Shown: positions 16,398 through 27,565 of the stretch, piece after piece
Layout of the letters: the number at the start of each line of letters is the position of its first letter
How positions within the stretch are numbered: the first letter of the stretch is position 1
NCBI GenBank assembly: GCA_016186945.1
Contig: JACPKR010000004.1
Span: 5,055-69,054 of the forward strand
From: Deltaproteobacteria bacterium
GTDB taxonomy: Bacteria > Bdellovibrionota_B > Oligoflexia > Oligoflexales > Bog-1112
Direction of reading: 5' to 3'
DNA length: 64,000 bases
The notes under the pieces: model-generated
Seen by the model: the letters and a program-made list of their open reading frames with translations, nothing else
Databases searched by the model: none
Told to the model about the DNA's origin: nothing
Translations under genes and position numbers: made by a program

Positions 16398-17090
16398 ATG
16401 GCTAGAGGAAAAAAATATAGAAAAGTTCTGGAGAAAGTCGATAGTGGCAAAAACTATCCTCTCCAGGAAGCTATCGCTCTTGTAAAGGAAATGTCCTACA
16501 GTAAGTTCGTCGGAGCCGTCGATCTTGCCGTGAATCTGGGTGTTGACCCCCGACACGCTGAACAGAACGTCCGAGGAGCAGTCGCGCTTCCTCACGGCCG
16601 CGGCAAGGTCGTAAGGATCGTTGTTTTCGCAAAAGGACAAAAAGCGATCGAAGCGAATGATTACGGAGTTGAGCAAGTCGGCGGTGAAGACTTAGCGCAG
16701 AAGATCCAGGACGGCTGGCTTGACTTCGACCAGGTTGTTGCTACCCCCGATATGATGGGTGTTGTCGGTAAATTGGGGAAAGTGCTAGGACCTCGCGGTC
16801 TCATGCCCAACCCGAAGATGGGTACCGTTACATTTGAGTTAAAACAGGCTATTCAAGAACTTAAAGCCGGGCGGGCCGAATTCAAAGTCGATAAGGCGGG
16901 AATTGTTCACACGGCTGTCGGTAGGGTCGATATGGATTCCGAAAAATTAAAGGAAAACGTCGATGCTGTGATCGAAGCCTTGGTCAAGGCAAAACCCTCT
17001 ACGGCAAAGGGAACCTACCTGAAAAAGGTCTCTCTTTCAGCGACCATGAGTCCGGGGGTCAAAGTCGATACAACACCTTATCGAACGTAA
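16398..17090 (+). CDS. rplA: 50S ribosomal protein L1
   Basis: L1-stalk protein that helps release deacylated tRNA. 230 residues, typical length, with '[20 protein letters not shown]' conserved. In many bacteria L1 represses the rplKA mRNA; a dedicated L1 site could not be identified here. rplJ starts 18 bp downstream. Confidence 0.97.
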   Translation: MARGKKYRKVLEKVDSGKNYPLQEAIALVKEMSYSKFVGAVDLAVNLGVDPRHAEQNVRGAVALPHGRGKVVRIVVFAKGQKAIEANDYGVEQVGGEDLAQKIQDGWLDFDQVVATPDMMGVVGKLGKVLGPRGLMPNPKMGTVTFELKQAIQELKAGRAEFKVDKAGIVHTAVGRVDMDSEKLKENVDAVIEALVKAKPSTAKGTYLKKVSLSATMSPGVKVDTTPYRT

Positions 17091-17108
17091 AGGAAAAAGG
17101 AGTCGCCC

Positions 17109-17642
17109 ATGGCAAAGATGAGATCAGCAAAAGTAGAGCTTGGTAAGGAAATCGCAGAGCGATTCAAACAGTCTAAAGCCTCTATCATTGCGGAATATCG
17201 CGGGATGAAAGCCGAGGAATTGAGAGATCTGCGCGTCGATCTGCGCGCAGTAGGTTGCGAATTTCAGGTTGTAAAGAACCGTATCGCTCGCAAAGCTATT
17301 ATGGAATCTGTGCCCGAACTTGCGGAACTCGCTCCACAACTCAAAGGCCCTCTCGGTGTCGTCTATTTGAAGAAAGACGTCGGAGAAGGTACGAAGACTG
17401 TTATTAAATTTACAAAAGAGAAGTCAGAACTTTTTAAAATAACCGGCGGGGTGATAGATGGCCGTTTGGTGTCGACTGACGATATCGACGCTATAGCCAC
17501 GTTGCCAAGTCGGGAAGTTCTGCTCGCTAGGATGCTCGGAAGCCTTATTGCTCCTCATCGCCGCTTGATGGGTGTTGTGAATGGGGTTGCTGGCAATCTG
17601 GTAAGGACAATAGCAGCGATTAGGGATAAGAAATCTCAATAG
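17109..17642 (+). CDS. rplJ: 50S ribosomal protein L10
   Basis: Base of the ribosomal stalk; anchors L7/L12 dimers through its C-terminal helix. 177 residues. The N-terminal 'IIAEYRGMKAEELRDLR' and 'VVKNRIARKA' are conserved. A strong AAGGAG precedes the ATG. The rplA-rplJ gap is only 18 bp, so any L10 autoregulatory leader would have to lie in coding sequence. Confidence 0.96.
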   Translation: MAKMRSAKVELGKEIAERFKQSKASIIAEYRGMKAEELRDLRVDLRAVGCEFQVVKNRIARKAIMESVPELAELAPQLKGPLGVVYLKKDVGEGTKTVIKFTKEKSELFKITGGVIDGRLVSTDDIDAIATLPSREVLLARMLGSLIAPHRRLMGVVNGVAGNLVRTIAAIRDKKSQ

Positions 17643-17703
17643 AATCAAAATATCGGCATGACGGATCTTCCGGCTGACGATTGGTGAAACATTGGAGGAA
17701 AAG

Positions 17704-18087
17704 ATGGCAACTGTTACTAAAGAGCAAGTTATTGAGTTCCTGGAACGCCTGACCCTGTTGGAAGCGGCGGAACTGGTAAAGGACTTGGAAGGCAAATTCG
17801 GCGTAAGCGCAGCGGCCCCGGTCGTTGTCGGTGCCGTTGGTGGAGGAGCCGCAGGTGGAGCCCCCGCTGTTGAGAAGACTGAATTCACGGTCGTTCTTAA
17901 AGCCTTCGGTGACAAGAAGATTAATGTTATAAAGGAAGTTAGAGGCTTGACAGGACTCGGACTGAAAGAAGCAAAAGACTTGGTCGAAGGCGCTCCCAAG
18001 GAACTGAAACACGGCCTAAGCAAAGAAGAAGCAGAGAAAATGAAAGCAGTTCTCGAAAAAGAAGGCGCGACCGTCGAAATTAAGTAA
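17704..18087 (+). CDS. rplL: 50S ribosomal protein L7/L12
   Basis: Multicopy acidic stalk protein recruiting translation factors. 127 residues: an N-terminal dimerisation helix, an Ala/Gly-rich hinge (about 40-57) and the conserved C-terminal domain ([20 protein letters not shown], then [13 protein letters not shown]). ATG 17704 is chosen behind GGAGG; an in-frame TTG at 17692 would place the start in the ribosome binding site. Confidence 0.97.
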   Translation: MATVTKEQVIEFLERLTLLEAAELVKDLEGKFGVSAAAPVVVGAVGGGAAGGAPAVEKTEFTVVLKAFGDKKINVIKEVRGLTGLGLKEAKDLVEGAPKELKHGLSKEEAEKMKAVLEKEGATVEIK

Positions 18088-18136
18088 ATTCGGGTGCTTT
18101 GTTATAAAATCTATTCACAAACCTTAAAGAATCCAG

Positions 18137-18166
18137 AAAACCTGTGAGCAAGGGCGCACAGGTTTT
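18137..18166 (+). terminator. Stem-loop (attenuator-like) between rplL and rpoB
   Basis: AAAACCTGTG (18137-18146) and CACAGGTTTT (18157-18166) form a perfect 10-bp stem with a 10-nt loop and a weak T-rich tail. It occupies the position of the rplL-rpoB attenuator/processing site in E. coli and may likewise lower rpoBC expression relative to the ribosomal genes. Confidence 0.6.
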
Positions 18167-18189
18167 GTGTATCTTTGTGACGGGAGCGT

Positions 18190-21100
18190 ATGATGACCTC
18201 GTTGGCCGCGACTTTTGCGAGACCCAGGAAGAATTATCAGAAAATCAACCCTTCCATCAAGCATCCTTATTTGATCGAAATCCAGCAGATGAGTTACGAA
18301 AAGTTTCTCCAGCGGGATATAGATCCTAATAAGCGAGAAATGGTTGGTCTGCAAGCGGTCTTCCACTCCGTTTTTCCCGTCAAGGATTTTGCGGATACCG
18401 CATCGGTGGAATTTGTAAGCTACTCTTTCGAAGAGCCAAAGTATGCCGTTGGAGAATGCCGCCAGAGAGGGATGAGCTACGCTGCGCCCCTTAAAGTTGT
18501 TGTGCGACTGGTCCTTTGGGATGTGGATAAAGAATCGAACGTCAGGACGATTCGAGATGTCAAGGAGCAGGAAGTTTACTTCGGTGAACTTCCCCTTATG
18601 ACGGAGAATGGAACGTTCATCATCAATGGTACCGAGCGCGTGGTCGTATCTCAGTTGCATCGGTCAGCTGGTGTTTTTTTCGATCACGACAAGGGAAAAA
18701 ATTCCTCTGTAGGTAAAATCCTCTATACGTCACGTGTCATCCCTTACAGGGGCAGTTGGTTGGATTTTGAGTTTGATCTCAAAGACATTCTCTATGTCCG
18801 TATCGACCGTCGTCGCAAAATGCACGCGACAATCCTTCTAAAAGCGCTGGGCTTTTCTGAGGAAGAGCTGCTGAATCAGTTTTATAGAAAAGAACATATT
18901 ACCGTAGAAAAGGGGAAGTTCCGAGTCCAGCTGGAATATAAACTTCTCAGGGGTCAAAGAGCGACGCAAGACATTGTGGATCCTAAGACCGGAAAAGTCT
19001 TCGTCAAGAAAAACCGACGTATCACGGTCGGAGCGGTGCGACAAATGGAATCCTCTGGGTTGAAACATCAACACATCGAAGATGAGTACCTTCTGGGGAA
19101 AGTTATCGCCCAGGATGTTCTCGATAAGGATGGTAATGTTCTCGTCGCCCTCAACACGGAGATTTCACAAGATGAGCTAGACGTCCTCGTTAAGAATGGC
19201 ATCAAGGCCTTCGACATACTCTTCATCGACGGAATTAACGTCGAAAGCACTTTCCGAGACACCTTGCTCAGCGATCGAGTTCAAAGCAAGGAAGAAGCTT
19301 TACTTGAAATTTATCGTCGTCTTCGTCCTGGCGACCCTCCTTCCGTCGAGTCTGCAGAGGCTTTGCTTAACAACTTGTTTTTCAATGCTGATCGTTACGA
19401 CCTGAGCGCGGTTGGTCGCTTGAAGCTTAATGAGCGGCTGGGCCTGGAACTACCCATTGAGCACCGCACCCTGACGAAGGAAGATATTCTCAAGACAATC
19501 GATTATCTTTTGAAGCTCAAGACGGGCCAAGGTGATATAGACGACATTGATCACTTGGGCAACCGACGTGTGCGAGCTGTGGGCGAGTTATTGGAAAACC
19601 AATACCGGATAGGTTTGCTGCGCATCGAGCGGGCCATAAGGGAGCGTTTGCAGATTCAAGATATTGAAACGTTGCTTCCCCATGATTTGATAAACAACAA
19701 GCCAGCTTCAGCAGTGGTCAAGGAATTTTTCGGAAGTTCTCAGTTAAGCCAATTCATGGATCAGACAAACCCGCTTTCGGAAGTGACCCACAAACGTCGT
19801 TTGTCGGCTCTTGGACCGGGAGGTTTGAGTCGTGAACGCGCAGGTTTTGAGGTCCGCGACGTCCATGCCACTCATTACGGACGTATTTGCCCCGTCGAAA
19901 CACCTGAGGGTCCAAATATCGGTCTTATCTCCTCTCTGGCGTCCTATGCCCGTGTAAACGAGTACGGATTCATCGAAACTCCGTACAAAGTCATTCGCAC
20001 GGAAGACGGCGATCCAAAAGATATTGGTAAGGTCAAATACCTCAGTGCATCGGAAGAACACAAGGATCACGTCATTTCCCAAGCGAGTGAGTCGGAAAGA
20101 CTTGTTGAAGGCGAATATGTCAGTGCTCGTCGACGCGGCGAGCCTGAGATTGTCCCTGGTGAAGAAGTTGACATGAGTGACGTTGCCACAACCCAGCTTG
20201 TGTCTGTTGCTGCAAACCTGATTCCTTTCCTTCAAAACGATGACGCGAACCGAGCTTTGATGGGTTCCAACATGATGCGGCAGGCTGTGCCCCTCATCAA
20301 GACTAAGGCTCCCCTCGTGGGAACCGAGATGGAGCGCATCGTTGCAAGGGACTCCGGAGCGTCGGTCGTTGTGAAACGAGACGGCGTTGTAGCTTCCGTG
20401 GATGCGGAACGGATTGTCGTAAAAATTGATAGAGAAGAAGAAACCGCACTGACTGAAGTAGGAACTGACGCAGACATTTACGGTCTTAAGAAATATACAC
20501 GTTCGAATCTCGATACGTGCATAAATCAAAAGCCTATCGTGAAAGTCGGAGAGCGAGTCAGGAAAGGTGACGTGATAGCTGACGGTTTTGCAACCGAAAT
20601 GGGTGAGCTTGCCCTAGGTCAAAACGTAACAGTCGCCTTTATGCCTTGGAACGGCTACAACTTCGAGGACTCTATTCTTATATCTGAGCGAGTTGTAAAG
20701 GAAGACCTTTACACATCTGTCCATATTCAAGAATTCGAGTGTATTTCTCGCGACACGAAGCTTGGTCAGGAAGAGATCACAGGCGATATTCCCAACGTTG
20801 GAGAAGAAGCTCTCGCTGACCTAGATGAGGCCGGAATTATCCGCATTGGTGCGGAAGTGAATCCTGGGGATATACTCGTCGGGAAAATCACACCTAAGGG
20901 TGAAACACAACTTTCCCCGGAAGAAAAACTGCTGAGGGCTATTTTCGGTGAAAAGGCAGGAGACGTTCGTGATACCTCCCTTCGCGTCCCACCCGGGGTG
21001 GAAGGCACGGTGATTGGCTGTAAAGTCTTTTCTCGTGAAGGTGCGGAAAGAGATCTGCGAAGCAAACAGATAGAGGAAAGCGAAGCTGCCAAGTTACGCA

Positions 21101-22350
21101 AGGACGAACGTGACACGATCAACATCATTAAAGATTCAGCCTTACGAAAAATCCTAAAGATCTCTGAGAAATCAAAACTCGGCAGGGATATCAAAGATAA
21201 AGACGGCCAGATCCTCCTGGTGAAGGGTGATGATCTTACAGAAGAGCGACTTGTGGCTTTGGACTACGTTAGCTGGTACGATCTGACGCTTTCCAGTGCG
21301 GAAAAAAACAAGCTGCTTTCCAAAGTCCTTGTCAACCTTAAGGAAAAAATAAACCAGATCAAAGGCATGACAGACTTGCAGCTTAAGAAGTTGAGTAAGG
21401 GGGATGAACTTCCTCCGGGCGTTATAAAGATGGTCAAAGTTTACGTGGCCATCAAAAGAAAGCTTCGAGTCGGTGACAAGATGGCGGGTCGTCACGGTAA
21501 TAAAGGTGTGATCTCGCGGATTCTAGCCGAGCAGGATATGCCTTTCACGGCAGACGGGCATCCCGTGGACCTCGTATTGAACCCTCTCGGTGTACCATCT
21601 CGTATGAACGTAGGTCAGATTTTAGAAACTCACTTGGGCTGGGCAGCGCGCCACCTTGGTGTCAAGTTGAATCAGATCATGGAAGAAGCTTTCAATCGCA
21701 AAGAGTTAGAAAAGCTTATCATGCAAGTCTGGGAAGGAGATCATGTAAAGGGTGAAATCGAGGCGTTCGTCAAAGGATGCAGCGATGACGAACTCAGGGA
21801 ATTCATCGCGAAATATCAGGACGGAATTTTTATCTCCAACCCCGTCTTCGATGGCGCGAATGAAGAAGAGATTGAAAAAGCACTGGAACTTGCAGGTGTC
21901 GAAAAGATCGGACAGACGGAGCTTTACGACGGACTTTCCGGCGAGAAATTCCACAATAAGGTAACCGTCGGAGTGATGTACATGATGAAGCTTCATCACT
22001 TGGTTGATGAAAAGATTCACGCTCGTTCGATAGGTCCTTACTCCCTCGTGACACAGCAACCTTTGGGCGGTAAGGCGCAGTTTGGTGGTCAGCGGCTGGG
22101 AGAGATGGAAGTTTGGGCGATGGAGGCTTACGGTGCTGCCTTTACCCTCCAGGAGATGTTGACCGTGAAATCCGACGACGTGCAGGGACGTACACGCATG
22201 TATGAGTCTATAGTCAAAGGCTCGAACATTGCGACACCTGGATTGCCAGAAAGCTTTAACGTACTGATCAAGGAACTGCAGAGCTTGGCTCTCGATATTA
22301 ATTTGCTAAAAGATGACGGACAGGTCTTTGTTCCGCAGAATGTTCATTAA
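18190..22350 (+). CDS. rpoB: RNA polymerase subunit beta
   Basis: Catalytic beta subunit, 1386 residues (E. coli 1342). The rifampicin pocket [20 protein letters not shown] and [10 protein letters not shown] keeps the wild-type contact residues, so the predicted phenotype is rifampicin-sensitive. The C-terminal switch/clamp region is conserved ([17 protein letters not shown]). Two adjacent ATGs (18190, 18193) follow GGGAG; the second has the better spacing. rpoC starts 20 bp downstream. Confidence 0.98.
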   Translation: MMTSLAATFARPRKNYQKINPSIKHPYLIEIQQMSYEKFLQRDIDPNKREMVGLQAVFHSVFPVKDFADTASVEFVSYSFEEPKYAVGECRQRGMSYAAPLKVVVRLVLWDVDKESNVRTIRDVKEQEVYFGELPLMTENGTFIINGTERVVVSQLHRSAGVFFDHDKGKNSSVGKILYTSRVIPYRGSWLDFEFDLKDILYVRIDRRRKMHATILLKALGFSEEELLNQFYRKEHITVEKGKFRVQLEYKLLRGQRATQDIVDPKTGKVFVKKNRRITVGAVRQMESSGLKHQHIEDEYLLGKVIAQDVLDKDGNVLVALNTEISQDELDVLVKNGIKAFDILFIDGINVESTFRDTLLSDRVQSKEEALLEIYRRLRPGDPPSVESAEALLNNLFFNADRYDLSAVGRLKLNERLGLELPIEHRTLTKEDILKTIDYLLKLKTGQGDIDDIDHLGNRRVRAVGELLENQYRIGLLRIERAIRERLQIQDIETLLPHDLINNKPASAVVKEFFGSSQLSQFMDQTNPLSEVTHKRRLSALGPGGLSRERAGFEVRDVHATHYGRICPVETPEGPNIGLISSLASYARVNEYGFIETPYKVIRTEDGDPKDIGKVKYLSASEEHKDHVISQASESERLVEGEYVSARRRGEPEIVPGEEVDMSDVATTQLVSVAANLIPFLQNDDANRALMGSNMMRQAVPLIKTKAPLVGTEMERIVARDSGASVVVKRDGVVASVDAERIVVKIDREEETALTEVGTDADIYGLKKYTRSNLDTCINQKPIVKVGERVRKGDVIADGFATEMGELALGQNVTVAFMPWNGYNFEDSILISERVVKEDLYTSVHIQEFECISRDTKLGQEEITGDIPNVGEEALADLDEAGIIRIGAEVNPGDILVGKITPKGETQLSPEEKLLRAIFGEKAGDVRDTSLRVPPGVEGTVIGCKVFSREGAERDLRSKQIEESEAAKLRKDERDTINIIKDSALRKILKISEKSKLGRDIKDKDGQILLVKGDDLTEERLVALDYVSWYDLTLSSAEKNKLLSKVLVNLKEKINQIKGMTDLQLKKLSKGDELPPGVIKMVKVYVAIKRKLRVGDKMAGRHGNKGVISRILAEQDMPFTADGHPVDLVLNPLGVPSRMNVGQILETHLGWAARHLGVKLNQIMEEAFNRKELEKLIMQVWEGDHVKGEIEAFVKGCSDDELREFIAKYQDGIFISNPVFDGANEEEIEKALELAGVEKIGQTELYDGLSGEKFHNKVTVGVMYMMKLHHLVDEKIHARSIGPYSLVTQQPLGGKAQFGGQRLGEMEVWAMEAYGAAFTLQEMLTVKSDDVQGRTRMYESIVKGSNIATPGLPESFNVLIKELQSLALDINLLKDDGQVFVPQNVH

Positions 22351-22370
22351 ATCCTTTCGAGGAGAACGGT

Positions 22371-25300
22371 TTGAACGACTTATTAAATTTTTTCGAAAAA
22401 CCAACAGACACTTTGAATTTCAGTGCCGTACGCATTTCTCTCGCTTCTCCGGAAAAGATTCGTAGCTGGTCTTACGGGGAAGTAAAGAAGCCGGAGACCA
22501 TCAATTACCGAACGTTCAAACCTGAGCGAGACGGTCTCTTCTGCGCAAAAATCTTCGGTCCTGTAAGGGACTACGAATGTATCTGCGGCAAGTACAAGCG
22601 TATGAAGCACCGCGGTATCGTGTGCGACAAATGCGGGGTGGAAGTCATCCACTCTCGTGTTCGTCGTGAGCGGCTGGGGCACATCAACTTGGCTGCGCCC
22701 GTTGCGCATATTTGGTTTTTGAAGTCGCTGCCCTCTCGTATTGGGACCATCCTCGACATTTCTTTGAAAGATGTGGAGCGAATTCTTTATAGCGAATCGT
22801 TCGTAGTCCTCGATCCAGGGGACACTGCGGTAACCAATCTCGAAAAAGGGACGGTTCTGAGCGAGGAAGAATACGACGAAACCGTCGCCAAACTCGGTAA
22901 CGGAGCGTTCCGTGTGGGAGGTGGAGCGGAAGCGGTGCTAGAATTGCTGCAGGGCATTGATATTGACGCCCAGCTTGAGGAATTAAAGCAGCAATTCAAC
23001 GAAGCCACGTCTGAAGCAGTGCGTAAGAAACTGCAAAAGCGGATTAAAGTTATCGAATCGTTCAACGTTCGTGACGAGAGTGGCCACTTCATGGCCAAGC
23101 CAGAGTGGATGATGTTAAATGTGATTCCTGTGTTACCACCTGACTTACGTCCTCTTGTTCCTCTGGACGGTGGCCGTTTTGCGACGTCGGATCTGAACGA
23201 CCTCTATCGTCGGGTGATCAATCGTAACAACCGTCTGTTACGGCTCATTGAGTTGAACGCTCCTGACATCATCGTGCGCAATGAAAAAAGGATGCTCCAG
23301 GAATCCGTCGATGCCTTGTTTGACAACGGACGTCGGGGGAAAGTTTTCACGGGACCCAATAAACGTCCCCTGCGCTCACTTTCCGACTTCCTTAAGGGAA
23401 AGCAAGGACGCTTCCGTCAAAACTTGCTCGGTAAGCGGGTTGACTATTCCGGACGTTCCGTCATTGTTGTCGGGCCCGACCTGAAATTGCATCAAGCTGG
23501 TCTGCCTAAGAAGATGGCGATCGAGCTTTTCAAACCCTTTCTTTATTGCAAATTGGAAGAGCACGGAGTTGTTTCAACAATCAAGAGCGCGAAGAAGCTT
23601 GTAGAAAAAGAACATCCAGAAGTCTGGGACGTTCTGGAAGAGGTAACAAAGGAACATCCTATACTTCTTAACCGCGCTCCGACCTTGCACCGGCTTGGTA
23701 TCCAAGCATTCGAGCCTGTCTTGATTGAAGGCAAAGCCATTCGCCTGCACCCGCTAGTATGTTTCGCTTTTAACGCAGACTTTGACGGTGACCAGATGGC
23801 TGTTCACCTCCCGCTTTCCATCGAGGCACAGATGGAAGCCCGGGTCTTGATGATGTCGACGAACAACATTCTCAGCCCGGCTTCAGGTTCTCCAGTTGTC
23901 GTACCGTCTCAGGATATCGTTCTTGGGGTCTACTACCTTACAAAGGAAAACCTGGTGGAATTGGGAGCAGGCCATGTGTTCTCGTGCCTGGAAGAAGCTC
24001 GTTCAGCGTATGACCACGGTGAAGTAGGCTTGCAGGCACCCGTGCAGGTACGGTTGAAAGGCAGGCTCGTCAAGACAACTGTCGGTCGCGCTTTGCTCTC
24101 TGACATTATCCCGGAGGAACTCCCCTTCGAGTCTTACAACAAAGTGATCGGGAAAAAGGAGTTAGCTGATCTCGTCGATACGTGTTTCCGTGTATGCGGT
24201 CCCAAGAAGACCGTATTGATGGCAGACGCATTACGAACGATGGGCTACACCTTTTCGACAAAAGCAGGTCTTTCGATCGCTATCGGAGATATGATTATTC
24301 CAGGAGAAAAGAAGAAGCTTCTCCACGAGGCAGAAGAAGAAGTTAAGAAGATCAAGGAACAGTATTCCGAAGGGCTTTTAACCGAGGGTGAGCGTTATAA
24401 CAAAGTTGTTGATATCTGGGCGAACGTGACGGAACGGATTGCCGAGTCAATGTTCAGCAACATTGCCGAAGAGGAAGTTATAGATAAGGAAGGGAAGACT
24501 CGTAGGGTTCCTTCCAGCAACAGTATTTTCATGATGGCTGATTCCGGAGCCAGGGGTTCTGCCCAACAAATTCGCCAGCTGGCGGGGATGCGGGGTCTGA
24601 TGTCGAAGCCGTCAGGTGAGATTATCGAAACTCCGATTACCGCGAATTTCCGAGAAGGATTGACGGTACTTCAGTACTTCACTTCGACTCACGGTGCGCG
24701 CAAAGGTTTGGCTGACACGGCATTGAAGACTGCCAGTTCTGGATACCTCACTCGTCGTCTGGTAGACGTTTCTCAGGATGCCATTATTACGGAAGACGAT
24801 TGCGGAGTTAGCAAAGGAGTGAAGGTTACCCATGTGCGAGAAGGTGCCGAGGTAAGGCTTAACCTGGCTGAGCGCGTCCTGGGACGAACAGTAGTAAGTA
24901 GTGACATTAAAAATCCAGTTTCCGGAGCAGTGATTGCAAAAGTCGGGAAAATTCTCGACGAGGCGGATTGCGACAAGATACAGGAAGCAGGGATTGAAGA
25001 AATTGAGGTGCGCAACCTCCTCATCTGCCAATCTAAGCGAGGAGTTTGTGCGCTTTGCTACGGACGCGACCTATCTTCTGGTCATAGGGTGGATATTGGT
25101 GAAGCCGTCGGTGTGATAGCTGCCCAATCTATCGGTGAGCCTGGAACACAGCTCACGATGCGTACCTTCCACTTTGGTGGTACGGCGACACACAAAGTTG
25201 AGACCAGCACTTTGGAAAGCCGTTTTTCAGGTTCGATTCGGTTCAAAAATATTCGCTGCATCCGAAGCAGGGAAAATAAGCTCGTTGTGCTGTCTCGAAA

Positions 25301-26549
25301 TGGTGAAGTGCAAGTCATAGATGACAGCGGTCGCGTGCGCGATAGTTACCCGATTGTTTATGGTGCGAGTCTTATCGTGAAGGATGAAGACAAAATCGCA
25401 GCAGGTGATCGAATCGGTGAATGGGATCCCTTCGCTGTTCCTATCGTTTCCGAAGCGAGAGGAAAGATCAGATATAAGGAACTTGTCGAAGGTAGGTCGT
25501 TGGAGGAGAAAATTGATGACGTCACCTTCCTCATTCGTAAGGTTGTCATCGAGTCCAAAGGGGAGACCTTTAAACCCGCTATCGAAATTGTTGATAACAA
25601 GGGAGCGATCGTTCTTTCAGAAAGCGGGAAAAGTTCCTATTCGTTACCGATCGGTTGTATTGTTAACGTGGATGAAGGTTTGGAAGTGCAGCCGGGGGAT
25701 ATTCTTGCAAAGATTCCTCGTGAAGCAACCAGGACAAAAGATATCACCGGTGGTCTTCCTCGTGTAGCTGAGCTTTTCGAGGCGAGAAAGCCGAAAGAAG
25801 CCTCAGTAATGGCAGATAGCGATGGGACGATTACCTACGGAGAAGATACGAAAGGAAAACGTAAACTCGTCATTACGGACAATAAGGGGGCGAGCACAGA
25901 GTACTTGATTCCTAAAGGCCGTCACATCCTAGTGAGTGAAGGTGACTATGTCCGCAAGGGCGAGGCGTTAGTGGATGGGCAGTCTAATCCGCATGACATT
26001 TTGCGCATTATGGGTGTGGAAGCATTGACGGATTTCTTCGTAAATGAAATCCAAAGTGTCTACCGACTACAGGGCGTGAAGATCAACGATAAGCACATCG
26101 AGGTCATCATCAGGCAGATGCTGAGACGTGTCATGATCCTCGAAACCGGGGACTCGCGTTACCTTCCCCAGGAGACCGTTTCCAAGAACGAACTCATGGA
26201 GGAAAACGCCAGGCTTGAGAAGGAAGGCCTGAAGCCAGCCGTATGGGAACACGTCCTACTGGGGATAACAAAAGCCTCTCTTACGACGGAAAGCTTCATT
26301 TCTGCGGCTTCCTTCCAGGAGACAACCAAGGTGCTGACACAGGCTTCCATCTCAAGCAAGATGGATAATCTGAGAGGACTCAAAGAAAACGTAATCATGG
26401 GTCGCCTCATTCCCGCAGGAACAGGCAGTGAGCATTACAAAAACCTTACAGCCAAGGAAAGCGGTGAGATTGAGGAAGAAGAAGAGACTAGCGCCATAAG
26501 TGAGACTCATGAAGAGGTGGCTGAAAGTGCAACGACGAGCGGAATGTAG
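22371..26549 (+). CDS. rpoC: RNA polymerase subunit beta'
   Basis: Catalytic beta' subunit, 1392 residues. The N-terminal zinc-binding cluster ([20 protein letters not shown]), the Mg-binding [12 protein letters not shown] and the second cysteine cluster ([15 protein letters not shown]) are present. It starts at TTG with GAGGAG upstream. The C-terminus carries a ~25-residue Glu/Thr-rich tail after the omega-contact region. Confidence 0.98.
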   Translation: MNDLLNFFEKPTDTLNFSAVRISLASPEKIRSWSYGEVKKPETINYRTFKPERDGLFCAKIFGPVRDYECICGKYKRMKHRGIVCDKCGVEVIHSRVRRERLGHINLAAPVAHIWFLKSLPSRIGTILDISLKDVERILYSESFVVLDPGDTAVTNLEKGTVLSEEEYDETVAKLGNGAFRVGGGAEAVLELLQGIDIDAQLEELKQQFNEATSEAVRKKLQKRIKVIESFNVRDESGHFMAKPEWMMLNVIPVLPPDLRPLVPLDGGRFATSDLNDLYRRVINRNNRLLRLIELNAPDIIVRNEKRMLQESVDALFDNGRRGKVFTGPNKRPLRSLSDFLKGKQGRFRQNLLGKRVDYSGRSVIVVGPDLKLHQAGLPKKMAIELFKPFLYCKLEEHGVVSTIKSAKKLVEKEHPEVWDVLEEVTKEHPILLNRAPTLHRLGIQAFEPVLIEGKAIRLHPLVCFAFNADFDGDQMAVHLPLSIEAQMEARVLMMSTNNILSPASGSPVVVPSQDIVLGVYYLTKENLVELGAGHVFSCLEEARSAYDHGEVGLQAPVQVRLKGRLVKTTVGRALLSDIIPEELPFESYNKVIGKKELADLVDTCFRVCGPKKTVLMADALRTMGYTFSTKAGLSIAIGDMIIPGEKKKLLHEAEEEVKKIKEQYSEGLLTEGERYNKVVDIWANVTERIAESMFSNIAEEEVIDKEGKTRRVPSSNSIFMMADSGARGSAQQIRQLAGMRGLMSKPSGEIIETPITANFREGLTVLQYFTSTHGARKGLADTALKTASSGYLTRRLVDVSQDAIITEDDCGVSKGVKVTHVREGAEVRLNLAERVLGRTVVSSDIKNPVSGAVIAKVGKILDEADCDKIQEAGIEEIEVRNLLICQSKRGVCALCYGRDLSSGHRVDIGEAVGVIAAQSIGEPGTQLTMRTFHFGGTATHKVETSTLESRFSGSIRFKNIRCIRSRENKLVVLSRNGEVQVIDDSGRVRDSYPIVYGASLIVKDEDKIAAGDRIGEWDPFAVPIVSEARGKIRYKELVEGRSLEEKIDDVTFLIRKVVIESKGETFKPAIEIVDNKGAIVLSESGKSSYSLPIGCIVNVDEGLEVQPGDILAKIPREATRTKDITGGLPRVAELFEARKPKEASVMADSDGTITYGEDTKGKRKLVITDNKGASTEYLIPKGRHILVSEGDYVRKGEALVDGQSNPHDILRIMGVEALTDFFVNEIQSVYRLQGVKINDKHIEVIIRQMLRRVMILETGDSRYLPQETVSKNELMEENARLEKEGLKPAVWEHVLLGITKASLTTESFISAASFQETTKVLTQASISSKMDNLRGLKENVIMGRLIPAGTGSEHYKNLTAKESGEIEEEEETSAISETHEEVAESATTSGM

Positions 26550-26557
26550 TTTTCCGT

Positions 26558-26566
26558 TGCTATAAT
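26558..26566 (+). promoter_or_regulatory. Extended -10 promoter ahead of rpsL
   Basis: TTGCTATAAT, a perfect TATAAT with the TGN extension, lies 9-17 bp past the rpoC stop in the 72-bp rpoC-rpsL gap. No good -35 is visible, as is usual for extended -10 promoters. It would give rpsL-rpsG its own transcript. Confidence 0.5.
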
Positions 26567-26621
26567 TCGGTCGCTCTGATAGATAGGCCAGCGGCAATAA
26601 AAGAAAAAATAGAGGAAATCA

Positions 26622-26996
26622 ATGCCAACGATCAACCAGTTGATTAAAAGAGGACGTAGAGACCAAGGAGCAAAATCCAAAGGTCCAGCCTTACAACGCT
26701 GTCCGCAGAAACGCGGTGTTTGCCTGAGAGTTTATACAACTACACCAAAAAAACCTAACTCGGCCCTTCGTAAAGTCGCTAGGGTGCGTTTAACAAACGG
26801 TATGGAAGTGACCTCTTATATCGGTGGAGAAGGGCATAACCTACAAGAACACAGTGTTGTTGTTGTGCGTGGGGGGAAGGTGAAAGACCTCCCCGGTGTT
26901 CGCTATCACATTGTACGAGGCTCCCTCGACACGCAGGGGGTTAACAATCGAAAACAGAGTCGTAGCAAGTACGGCACCAAGAAACCAAAAAGTTAA
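26622..26996 (+). CDS. rpsL: 30S ribosomal protein S12
   Basis: Decoding-centre protein, 124 residues, standard length. The conserved loops '[18 protein letters not shown]' and '[15 protein letters not shown]' keep the lysines whose mutation gives streptomycin resistance, so a sensitive genotype is predicted. It follows rpoC and precedes rpsG by 16 bp. Confidence 0.98.
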   Translation: MPTINQLIKRGRRDQGAKSKGPALQRCPQKRGVCLRVYTTTPKKPNSALRKVARVRLTNGMEVTSYIGGEGHNLQEHSVVVVRGGKVKDLPGVRYHIVRGSLDTQGVNNRKQSRSKYGTKKPKS

Positions 26997-27012
26997 GTGG
27001 AGTTAAGCAGAT

Positions 27013-27501
27013 ATGGCACGTCGAAGAAGAGCTGTTAAGCGAGTCATCCTTCCCGATCCAGTTTATGGAGAAGAGATCGTTACAAAGTTTATGGGTAGCA
27101 TGATGATTGATGGCAAGCGTTCTTGCGCAGAGAAGATATTCTATGGCGCCATGGAGATCATCAAAGAAAAGGGAATGAAAACGTTTCAAGGCTGTGCCAG
27201 CGAACTGGAAGTTTTCAAACTCGCTATTGATAATGCGAAACCCCTGCTCGAAGTGAAATCACGACGCGTGGGCGGTTCCAACTATCAGGTACCTGTAGAA
27301 GTAAGGCCAGAACGTCGCCAGGCCCTCGCTTTCCGTTGGATTATCGAATTTGCACGGAAACGACAGGGAAACAGTATGACAAGCAAACTTGCTGGTGAAT
27401 TTATGGACGCAGCTTTGAAAAAAGGAGCGACCATTAAACGACGTGAAGAAGTTCATAAGATGGCAGATGCGAACAAAGCCTTTGCCCACTACCGTTGGTA
27501 A
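27013..27501 (+). CDS. rpsG: 30S ribosomal protein S7
   Basis: Primary 16S-rRNA-binding protein at the 30S head, 162 residues. It opens with [10 protein letters not shown] and keeps the '[20 protein letters not shown]' core. In E. coli S7 represses the str operon; a strong terminator here separates it from fusA. Confidence 0.97.
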   Translation: MARRRRAVKRVILPDPVYGEEIVTKFMGSMMIDGKRSCAEKIFYGAMEIIKEKGMKTFQGCASELEVFKLAIDNAKPLLEVKSRRVGGSNYQVPVEVRPERRQALAFRWIIEFARKRQGNSMTSKLAGEFMDAALKKGATIKRREEVHKMADANKAFAHYRW

Positions 27502-27511
27502 TCTGTTAAAG

Positions 27512-27550
27512 AAATCCCGTGCATTCTCTTAGCGAAGCACGGGATTTTTC
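27512..27550 (+). terminator. Rho-independent terminator between rpsG and fusA
   Basis: AAATCCCGTGC (27512-27522) pairs perfectly with GCACGGGATTT (27537-27547) around a 14-nt loop, followed by a T-run. It ends 16-20 bp before the fusA start, so fusA expression needs read-through, or this acts as an attenuator. Confidence 0.85.
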
Positions 27551-27565
27551 TGTTAAGGGCGAGTG

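Noticed and set aside
19744-20529. Minus-strand open frame of 261 codons inside rpoB
   Set aside because: Antisense to the conserved rifampicin region of rpoB.
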